DNA from: Alkalicoccobacillus gibsonii
GTDB taxonomy: Bacteria > Bacillota > Bacilli > Bacillales > Bacillaceae_D
Reading direction: 5' to 3'
Assembly (NCBI RefSeq): GCF_016798245.1
Contig: NZ_JAEUZA010000002.1
Span: forward strand, 372,001 to 436,000
Length of the DNA: 64,000 nucleotides
Position 1 is the stretch's first letter; every line of letters begins with the position of its first letter. The notes beneath the pieces were generated by a model that was given only the letters and a program-made list of their open reading frames with translations, searched no databases and was not told the origin of the DNA. The position numbers and the translations under genes are program-made. Positions 35,465 to 42,067 of this stretch are shown one piece after another.

Positions 35465-36907
35465 ATGGATACCCATCAACTATATATTAATGGATCATAC
35501 ATGAAATCAGCGTCAGATGAGATTATTGAAGTGGTGAATCCATCTACAGAAGAGGTCATTTCAAAGATTGCAAATGCAACAGAAGAAGAAACCAATCAAG
35601 CTATCGAAGCAGCGTATGAGGCGCAAAAATCATGGGCCAAGAAAACGCAGGTAGAGCGAGGCAAGCTTGTACGTGATCTTGGACAGCGCCTTGAAGCAAA
35701 TAAACAGCACTTTGTTGAGCTGTTAATTGAAGAACAAGGAAAAGATTACGAACTCGCTAATGGGGAAGTGCAAACGGCGATTGATTACTTTTACTACATG
35801 TCTGAATGGGCCAGACGCATAGAGGGTGAAATCGTTCCTAGTGATCGGCCGAATGAGCAAATTTATATGCAACGAAAGCCAATTGGAGTAGTCGGAGGAA
35901 TTGTTCCTTGGAATTTCCCAGTGTTCATTCTTGCCAGGAAGGTAGCAACTGCCTTAATTACGGGTTGTACAATTGTTCTAAAACCAAGTCAACAAACACC
36001 GAATACAGCCGTTGCATTCACGAAGCTTGTGGATGAATCAGAGCTGCCGGCAGGTGTGTATAACCTAGTAACAGGAAAAGGCTCATCTGTTGGTAATGTG
36101 CTAGCAAGTCATCCTAAGGTTGCCATGGTTACAATGACTGGAAGCGTTGGAGCAGGGACAAAAGTGATGGAGGCAGCTGCCCAGAACATGACTAAAGTGA
36201 ATCTTGAATTGGGCGGAAAGGCACCAGCTATTGTCACAAAGCATGCAGATATTGATTTAGCTGTAGAAAGCATTACGGAATCACGTCTGACGAATAACGG
36301 ACAGGCATGTACCAATGCAGAGCGTGTGTATGTTCATGAGGATGTATCAGAAGAATTTATTGAAAAGCTGAAAAAAGCATTCAACGAAAAAACGTATGGT
36401 AATCCACTTGAGAACAAACAGGCGGACATTGGTCCATTAATTAGTAAAGACCACCTTGAAGGTGTACATGAGATGGTTCAACGTGCACTTGAATCGGGAG
36501 CTGAACTTCTCACTGGGGGACAGCCTGCCGAAACGGATAAAGGATTCTTTTACGAGCCAACGTTACTGATCAATGTTCAACAGGATTCAGAGATCATTCA
36601 AGAAGAAATCTTCGGACCGGTTCTTCCCATTATGACCTATCAATCCTTTGACCAAGCCATTGAATGGGCGAACGATTCCAAGTATGGATTATCCTCTTCT
36701 ATCTATACGGAAAATGTCCATGAAGCGATGCGTGCGGCTGATGAGCTATTATATGGCGAAACCTTTGTAAATCGTGAAAACTTTGAAGCGATTCAAGGGT
36801 ATCATGCAGGATTACGACAATCAGGACTTGGCGGCACGGATGGAAAACACGGTATTGGTGACTTCCTGGTTACCCACACGGTATACATGCAATTCAAACA
36901 AGACTAA
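35465..36907 (+). CDS. aldA: Aldehyde dehydrogenase (lactaldehyde/glycolaldehyde dehydrogenase AldA-like)
   Basis: 480 residues, strongly similar in order and motif to E. coli AldA: PWNFPVFILARKVA, FTKLVDE, MTGSVGAG, catalytic Glu in LELGGKAPAIV, catalytic Cys in NNGQACTNAERV, and the AldA-typical GETFVNRENFEAIQGYHAG and GGTDGKHG near the C-terminus. Oxidises small 2-hydroxyaldehydes to acids with NAD. Lone gene with its own terminator. ATG 35465 sits eight bases from AAGGAG; the GTG at 35456 overlaps that site. Confidence 0.9.
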   Translation: MDTHQLYINGSYMKSASDEIIEVVNPSTEEVISKIANATEEETNQAIEAAYEAQKSWAKKTQVERGKLVRDLGQRLEANKQHFVELLIEEQGKDYELANGEVQTAIDYFYYMSEWARRIEGEIVPSDRPNEQIYMQRKPIGVVGGIVPWNFPVFILARKVATALITGCTIVLKPSQQTPNTAVAFTKLVDESELPAGVYNLVTGKGSSVGNVLASHPKVAMVTMTGSVGAGTKVMEAAAQNMTKVNLELGGKAPAIVTKHADIDLAVESITESRLTNNGQACTNAERVYVHEDVSEEFIEKLKKAFNEKTYGNPLENKQADIGPLISKDHLEGVHEMVQRALESGAELLTGGQPAETDKGFFYEPTLLINVQQDSEIIQEEIFGPVLPIMTYQSFDQAIEWANDSKYGLSSSIYTENVHEAMRAADELLYGETFVNRENFEAIQGYHAGLRQSGLGGTDGKHGIGDFLVTHTVYMQFKQD

Positions 36908-36914
36908 ACAGAAC

Positions 36915-36954
36915 AAAAGTGCCTGTGAACACACGAATCACAGGCACTTTTTTT
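36915..36954 (+). terminator. Terminator after aldA
   Basis: Perfect 14-bp stem AAAAGTGCCTGTGA / TCACAGGCACTTTT with a 9-base loop and further T. Confidence 0.9.
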
Positions 36955-37051
36955 AATGGAAATGAAATATGTTAATCCTTGTTTTTTTAAAGGGATATTC
37001 TGCATAATAAAAGAATGTAGATGATGAGCCGAAGTAGAGGAGGATATTCCT

Positions 37052-37525
37052 GTGGATGTACAAATTGTACCGGTTAAGCAAGAAGAGGCTCCTATCCTGC
37101 ATAATCTTATGCAATATTATATTTACGAATTTAGCGAATACTTACATGATATAAAGCTTGAAGAGGATGGTCGATTTGAACCGTTTAAATTAGACGGCTA
37201 TTGGACGGAGCCGCATCTTCGCGCATTATTTATTAAAGTCGACGATGAGCTGGCTGGTTTTGTTCTGCTCGAAGCCACGTCTGATTCATCGCCAAATTCA
37301 GTAAATGAATTCTTTGTATTGAAACCATACAAAAGAAAAGGTGTAGGTAAGAAAGCAGCCTTTGAAGTATTTAAACGTTGGCATGGAAACTGGGTTGTCG
37401 CTCAATTAAAAGAAAACAAACCCGCTCAAGCATTTTGGAATCGCGTAATTGATGAATATACGAATGGAGAATATGAGCAGTTAGAAGACCACGAGAAGCG
37501 CACGATTCAGTCGTTTACGTTGTAG
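37052..37525 (+). CDS. GNAT-family acetyltransferase
   Basis: 157 residues with GNAT features: SVNEFFVLKPYKRKGVGKKA holds the acetyl-CoA loop, then WVVAQLKENKPAQAFWNRVI. The N-terminus (ILHNLMQYYIYEFSEY) is common to a group of predicted acetyltransferases of unknown acceptor. GTG 37052 follows AGGAGG. It ends 48 bp before the methyltransferase gene and may be co-transcribed. Confidence 0.82.
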   Translation: MDVQIVPVKQEEAPILHNLMQYYIYEFSEYLHDIKLEEDGRFEPFKLDGYWTEPHLRALFIKVDDELAGFVLLEATSDSSPNSVNEFFVLKPYKRKGVGKKAAFEVFKRWHGNWVVAQLKENKPAQAFWNRVIDEYTNGEYEQLEDHEKRTIQSFTL

Positions 37526-37573
37526 TCTGCTGTATCATGCTATAATTGATTTTAAACGTTGGAGAAGGATAGG

Positions 37574-38782
37574 ATGAGTACCTTGGATAGATTAAACGTA
37601 ACACTTCAAGCAGACAGCCGATTAGCTGCATTATATAAAAAAGGATTTCCGTTGATTGAACAAGAGTTGGTGGATCAAGCCGAAGAGCCTTTGCAAGAAG
37701 GAGACCTTGTAACGATAGAGGACGAACGTGGTGAGTTTGTCGCAAAAGGGTATTATGGTCAGCAAAATAAAGGGCGAGGCTGGGTCTTAAGCACAAAGAA
37801 GCAAGAAGAGATCAATGCGTCTCTTTTTATGCAACGAATCCAAAAAGCAGTAGCTATGCGCGGACAGCTTTTTGCAGATGAGAAAACAAATGCCTTTCGT
37901 CTTTTTAACGGAGAAGGAGACGGCATTGGTGGGATCACGATTGATTTTTACGCGGAATTTGGTGTGATTACATATTACAGCGAAGGTATTTACTCCATGA
38001 AGGAATGGGTGATGGAAGCTGTAGAGCGTACCTATCCTTTTATCGGAATCTATGAGAAGAAGCGATTTGCGAATAAGGGAACGTATGTAGAAGATGATGA
38101 TTTTGTCAGTGGAGAAGAAGCGCCAGAACCATTAGCGATTTTAGAAAATGGGATCAGTTATGCGGTCTACTTAAATGATGGGCCAATGACAGGGATTTTC
38201 TTAGATCAACGTGAGGTGCGTAAGCGAATCCACGAGCATTATGCCAAGGGAAAAACTGTGCTTAACACATTTTCTTATACAGGTGCATTCTCGGTTGCTG
38301 CAGCAACGGGAGGGGCAAGTGAGACAACAAGCGTTGATCTGGCCTCTAGAAGTAAAGAGCGTACTATTGAGCAATTCCAGATGAACGAGATAGACCCAGA
38401 TCAGCAGCGGATACATGTAATGGACGTGTTTGATTATTTCAAGTACGCACAAAAGAAGAGCCTTGCGTTTGATTTAGTCGTGCTAGATCCACCTAGCTTT
38501 GCTAGATCGAAAAAGCAAACGTTCAGCGTAGCGAAGGACTATCCAGCATTGCTGAGTCAAGCGATTGCCATTACCGAGGAAAACGGAGTCATTGTCGCCT
38601 CAACGAATAACAGTGTACTAGGTATGCGCAAGTTTAAAACGTTTGTAGAGCAGGCATTTAAAAGTCAAAAGGTTGACTACACCATTCTCGAAGAATTTAC
38701 AGTACCAGTGGATTATCCGTATCTAAATCAGTATAAGGAAAGTAACTATTTGAAGGTGTTGTTTATACAGCGGGAAGATTGA
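37574..38782 (+). CDS. rlmQ: 23S rRNA methyltransferase, RlmI/RlmQ (YwbD) family
   Basis: 402 residues. N-terminal PUA-like RNA-binding domain (~1-75), a linker domain, then a Rossmann SAM-binding domain with LNTFSYTGAFSVAAATGG and SVDLASRS, and the catalytic-site LDPPSFARSK. Where E. coli RlmI has a catalytic Cys (SCS), this reads ASTNNS, so 5-methylcytosine chemistry is unlikely. This fits B. subtilis YwbD/RlmQ, reported to make m7G2574 in 23S rRNA. ATG 37574 follows GAAGGATAGG. Terminator-like hairpins of the repeat block follow directly. Confidence 0.8.
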   Translation: MSTLDRLNVTLQADSRLAALYKKGFPLIEQELVDQAEEPLQEGDLVTIEDERGEFVAKGYYGQQNKGRGWVLSTKKQEEINASLFMQRIQKAVAMRGQLFADEKTNAFRLFNGEGDGIGGITIDFYAEFGVITYYSEGIYSMKEWVMEAVERTYPFIGIYEKKRFANKGTYVEDDDFVSGEEAPEPLAILENGISYAVYLNDGPMTGIFLDQREVRKRIHEHYAKGKTVLNTFSYTGAFSVAAATGGASETTSVDLASRSKERTIEQFQMNEIDPDQQRIHVMDVFDYFKYAQKKSLAFDLVVLDPPSFARSKKQTFSVAKDYPALLSQAIAITEENGVIVASTNNSVLGMRKFKTFVEQAFKSQKVDYTILEEFTVPVDYPYLNQYKESNYLKVLFIQRED

Positions 38783-38791
38783 TAACACGAG

Positions 38792-38824
38792 AAAAGCGGA
38801 CACTTTGGATGTTCGCCTTTTTCG
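38792..38824 (+). terminator. Terminator after rlmQ; first hairpin of the repeat block
   Basis: Stem AAAAGCGGACA / TGTTCGCCTTTT with a short loop and T run, followed by GTGTGTAGT. Diverged versions of the same hairpin plus GTGTGTAGT recur at 38918 and 39156. Confidence 0.75.
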
Positions 38825-38851
38825 TGTGTAGTGGGAAGGTATGTGGTGGAA

Positions 38852-38874
38852 GGACGCCGCTCCCGGAATGGCAG
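38852..38874 (+). repeat. Truncated copy of the 125-bp repeat
   Basis: GGACGCCGCTCCCGGAATGG matches the left end of the full copies at 38978 and 39203, then the match stops. Probably a remnant after internal deletion. Confidence 0.6.
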
Positions 38875-38917
38875 ATGCAATTTCTTTATATGTGATTTAA
38901 TGAAAAATTGATGAGGT

Positions 38918-39142
38918 AAGGCGGTACATCCTGATGTTCGCCTTTTTGGTGTGTAGTCAAAGTATATGGTAATGGAAGGATACCGCTACTGTGATGGCCG
39001 ACACGCTTTCCTAGGGGGGCATTGAACTAAAACTGGCTAACGCCAGTGTTATTTCAATTTCGCCTTTTCACCCCACAGGAGTCGGTCGGCCATTCCGTCC
39101 GCTGGGGTTGTGGGAATGATCTAATTACGTCTTGAAATTTAA
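38918..39142 (+). repeat. Tandem duplication unit A (about 225 bp)
   Basis: Order of parts: terminator-like hairpin with TGTTCGCCTTTTT, GTGTGTAGT, the 125-bp repeat, then ATCTAATT ... TGAAATTTAA. The same order and similar sequence recur in the unit at 39156-39369, so the two arose by duplication and then diverged. Confidence 0.65.
38978..39104 (+). repeat. 125-bp structured repeat, copy A
   Basis: Begins GGATACCGCTACTGTGATGG and ends CGGCCATTCCGTCCGCTG. The two ends are imperfect inverted repeats (GGCCGAC ... GTCGGCC, CCTAGGGG ... CCCCACAGG), and a central hairpin ACTGGC-TAAC-GCCAGT sits at 39032-39047. No open frame. Confidence 0.75.
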
Positions 39143-39155
39143 TTTAGAACTGCAT

Positions 39156-39369
39156 AAAAAGAGCGGATATCGTGAAAAGTCGCTTTTTTGTGTGTAGTGG
39201 AAAGACGCCGCTCCCGGAATGACAGGCACGCTTTCCTAGGGAGGGCGGTGAACTAACCTTGGCTACGCCAAAGGTCATTTCACCCCTGCCTTTTCACCCC
39301 ACAGGAGTCGGTCGGCCATTCCGTCCGCTGTATTTGTGGAAAATAATCTAATTTGATCATGAAATTTAA
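39156..39369 (+). repeat. Tandem duplication unit B (about 214 bp)
   Basis: Hairpin AAAAAGAGCGG ... GTCGCTTTTTT, TGTGTAGTGG, the 125-bp repeat, then ATCTAATT ... TGAAATTTAA. Parallel to unit A. Downstream, 39370-39564 is AT-rich single-copy sequence in which I see nothing. Confidence 0.65.
39203..39330 (+). repeat. 125-bp structured repeat, copy B
   Basis: Begins AGACGCCGCTCCCGGAATG and ends GGCCATTCCGTCCGCTG. The central hairpin is CCTTGGC-TAC-GCCAAAGG (one bulged base), different in sequence from copies A and C but paired at the same place. Confidence 0.75.
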
Positions 39370-39564
39370 CTCTTAAAAATATGGTTACAAACCAGCTTTA
39401 AAGCATCTAGATACTTATCAATAAATTTATAAGAACAGGGGCATCGCATACTGAAACGTCTCTGTCTTTTTGTCTGGTTGGAATAAAAACATATAAAAAT
39501 TACCTTAAAGTCCATTACTACATGTCAGCGAAACAATAGATCAAAAAGTTAGATGAGCAAATCC

Positions 39565-39689
39565 AAGCGGACGGGATGGCTGACCGACTCCTAAGGGGAA
39601 AAAAGGGCAGGGTTGAAATACACCGGCGAAGGCCGGTTTAGTTCAACGCCCCCCAGGAAAGCGTGTCAGCCATCACGGTAGCGGTGTCC
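39565..39689 (-). repeat. 125-bp structured repeat, copy C (inverted)
   Basis: Opposite orientation to copies A and B. The ends read AAGCGGACGGGATGGCTGAC and GTCAGCCATCACGGTAGCGG on the plus strand, forming GGCTGAC/GTCAGCC inverted repeats. The central hairpin is ACCGGC-GAAG-GCCGGT. It lies next to the floT terminator. Confidence 0.75.
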
Positions 39690-39702
39690 TACCACAAAAC
39701 AT

Positions 39703-39739
39703 AAAAAAAGAGCGAGCACATAAAGTGACCGCTCTTTTT
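39703..39739 (-). terminator. Terminator after floT
   Basis: Minus strand stem AAAAAGAGCG / CGCTCTTTTT with an inner CAC/GTG pairing, followed by T. Confidence 0.8.
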
Positions 39740-39746
39740 GGAATCA

Positions 39747-41312
39747 TTATTTCTCTTCAGTTACATCTTCGCTCGTTTCCACTTGTGTTTCTTCGCTTGG
39801 TTTTGAGCGTTTGACTTCGTTTGTTAGTTCTTCAATAGAAGAGCGAACGTTTCCTTTACCTGAGAAGTTCTCAATTAGCTCTTTCATATCAATGCCAGAA
39901 GAAGCTTTTAGAGAATGTTGCAGTGTGCTCATCAAGTCTGTAGCGTATCCAGTGACTTTGTTGGCACCACTGTTCTCGCCGTTGCCACCTGTATCAACAA
40001 CCGTGATTTGATCAATGTTAGAAAGTGGAGCTGCCACTTGTTTCGCATAATCAGGAAGCATGTTTACGATCATATCAAGCATAGCAGCCTGACCGTATCC
40101 TTCAAAGGCCTCTGCAATTTTCTCTTTCGCTTCGGCTTCTGCAAGACCTTTCAGACGAATTACTTCTGCTTCCCCTTGTGCACGATCCGCTTCCGCACGT
40201 GCTAAACCATCTACACGAACTTTTTCAGCGTCGGCTTTTGCCATCGCTTCAACCCGGTACTTATCTGCATCTGCTTCAGCTAATTGCTTACTTTTCGCAG
40301 CCGCTGCAGCTTGCTCAACCGCATAACGATCGGCATCGGCTTTTTTCTTCACTTCTGAATCGTATTGACGTTCACGTCTTTGAATCTCTTTCTCTTCTAG
40401 TTCAATTTGCTTTTGACGCTCGATGATTTGAACTTGCATTTGCTGCTCGGTTACTTCTTGCTTCGAGCGAGCTTCTTGTAGGTGGTACGATTGGTCAGCA
40501 AGGGCTTTCGCTTTTTCTTGCTCCGTACGGTATTCAGCCACTTTTAGCTGGTTATCTTTTTCGGCTTCGGCAATTTCTGTTGCACGCTCAAGCTCAGAAC
40601 GCTGTGCTAGTTTATTTGCTTCCGCTTGCTTAATACGTGTTTCCATTTGTGCATCAGCCGTCGCAATATCTGCGTCACGTTTTACTTGTGCAATTCTTGG
40701 TTTCCCTAATGATTCTAAGTATCCGTTTGTATCTCTAAGATCTTTAATTGTAAATGAAACGATGATTAGACCCATCTTCGCTAAATCCTGTGAAGCAACC
40801 TTTTGTACTTCTTGAGAGAAACGCTCTCTGTTTTTGTAGATTTCTTCAACAGTCATCGAACCTAAGATGGAGCGTAAGTGACCTTCTAAAACTTCTTTTG
40901 CTTCGTTTTCACGATCCTCACGTGTTTTACCTAGGAATTGCTCAGCAGCTGTCGCGATTTCACTAATGGAACCACCAATTTTAATAATCGCTGTACCATC
41001 AGCAATAACGGGTACACCTTGCTCTGTGTATACTTCGGGTGTTTGTACGTCTAGTTTACTAGAAAGTAGACTAAGAGGTTTGGCTTGTTGAAAAACAGGC
41101 ATTACAAACGTACCACCACCGCGAACGATTTTAATACGGTTTCCTGATCCGTCTATGTTTACGTTTTTTCCACCTAAGTAACTACCTGTAACGATTAACG
41201 CTTCATCAGGACCGGCTGTACGGTACTTTGTCACAAATACCCCGATTAAAGCAAGAACAATAGCAGCAGCTGCTGCAATAACAATAATGGTCGGACTAAT
41301 AAAAGTATCCAA
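39747..41312 (-). CDS. floT: Flotillin
   Basis: 521 residues, close to B. subtilis FloT/YuaG (509). Short N-terminal membrane hairpin (~8-28), a PHB/SPFH domain (~40-190), then a long Ala/Glu/Lys-rich coiled coil with the AEA/KAEAEK-type flotillin repeats (QLAEADADKYRVEAMAKADA), and a C-terminal assembly region ending in an acidic tail (SEETQVETSEDVTEEK). Scaffolds membrane microdomains and affects membrane fluidity. Starts with TTG 41312 after AGGAGG. It follows nfeD by 21 bp, the standard yuaF-floT order; a sigma-W-type promoter precedes the pair. Confidence 0.93.
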   Translation of the reverse strand: MDTFISPTIIVIAAAAAIVLALIGVFVTKYRTAGPDEALIVTGSYLGGKNVNIDGSGNRIKIVRGGGTFVMPVFQQAKPLSLLSSKLDVQTPEVYTEQGVPVIADGTAIIKIGGSISEIATAAEQFLGKTREDRENEAKEVLEGHLRSILGSMTVEEIYKNRERFSQEVQKVASQDLAKMGLIIVSFTIKDLRDTNGYLESLGKPRIAQVKRDADIATADAQMETRIKQAEANKLAQRSELERATEIAEAEKDNQLKVAEYRTEQEKAKALADQSYHLQEARSKQEVTEQQMQVQIIERQKQIELEEKEIQRRERQYDSEVKKKADADRYAVEQAAAAAKSKQLAEADADKYRVEAMAKADAEKVRVDGLARAEADRAQGEAEVIRLKGLAEAEAKEKIAEAFEGYGQAAMLDMIVNMLPDYAKQVAAPLSNIDQITVVDTGGNGENSGANKVTGYATDLMSTLQHSLKASSGIDMKELIENFSGKGNVRSSIEELTNEVKRSKPSEETQVETSEDVTEEK

Positions 41313-41333
41313 TAAAATTCCTCCTAAGGTAAA

Positions 41334-41861
41334 TTAAAATAATAGCTCTTTCTCTTTGACTGATACGTACGCAACGCCTTCTTTAATGTCAATCACAAAG
41401 ATGTCTGTGCCGGAAGCAATCTCCACGTCGTCAAAGGATTTAGCCGTTTTAGAGACATTTCCTCCTGAATCATAGAGAATCACTTCTCCAAATCCATCTT
41501 GAGGAATGGAGACAATCACATGCCCTGGTCGGCCGATCAAGTCATCTTCTGTGTAAGCATTTGACTCTTCTGCGTTAGATAATGGAATTAAGACAAAAAT
41601 GTTAAGTAGTAAGACAAGAACCAATGAGACAAGGGCTGACAAAATCAAGATGACGACACTATTAATCGAAGTCAACGTTTCAAGAAGATACCCACCGGCA
41701 CTTACAAACGTGACAAACGAAAGAAGTAAAGTAGGGTTAAACCAACCGTCTGGGATAAATTCGAACAAGCCATCTAAGATGTCGCTTACTAAGATGTAAA
41801 CGAGTGTTAAGACACCACCTGCGATTAACCCGTATAAGTAAATTTGTTCAATGTTCTCCAT
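41334..41861 (-). CDS. yuaF: NfeD-family membrane protein (YuaF-like)
   Basis: 175 residues, like B. subtilis YuaF (174). Membrane segments at ~8-28, ~40-62 and ~67-92, followed by a C-terminal OB-fold domain (LIGRPGHVIVSIPQDGFGEV, then EIASGTDIFVIDIKEGVAYV). Short NfeD proteins accompany flotillin in the membrane. Upstream sigma-W-like promoter at 41980-42005. GGGGGG precedes ATG 41861. Confidence 0.9.
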   Translation of the reverse strand: MENIEQIYLYGLIAGGVLTLVYILVSDILDGLFEFIPDGWFNPTLLLSFVTFVSAGGYLLETLTSINSVVILILSALVSLVLVLLLNIFVLIPLSNAEESNAYTEDDLIGRPGHVIVSIPQDGFGEVILYDSGGNVSKTAKSFDDVEIASGTDIFVIDIKEGVAYVSVKEKELLF

Positions 41862-41979
41862 GCTAATCCCCCCTTACGATGTCCCAGTAAAATGAAAGAG
41901 ATATAATTCCATCCCTTTCCATAGTATCACTCCTTCCTTTATATAGAAATGTCTAATGTGTAGGTCTTATGTCTGAATA

Positions 41980-42005
41980 TACGGAGTAGCCAGAGAAAGG
42001 TTGCA
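41980..42005 (-). promoter_or_regulatory. Sigma-W-type promoter for yuaF-floT
   Basis: Minus strand TGCAAC (42000-42005), 16-base spacer starting CTTT, then CGTA (41980-41983). Consensus is TGAAAC-N16-CGTA. The B. subtilis yuaF operon is in the sigma-W regulon, so this is expected. Confidence 0.65.
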
Positions 42006-42023
42006 CAAATTAAAAAAATGATG

Positions 42024-42054
42024 AGAAAAAAGTCCGAGGATGATCCCCGGACTT
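42024..42054 (-). terminator. Terminator after the GH31-TRAP operon
   Basis: Minus strand stem AAGTCCGGGG / CCTCGGACTT, 5-base loop, TTTTTT. Confidence 0.85.
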
Positions 42055-42067
42055 AACTGATAACAGC

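Noticed and set aside
38783-39746. Protein-coding content in the repeat block
   Set aside because: No frame with a ribosome site; the sequence is explained by repeats and terminators.
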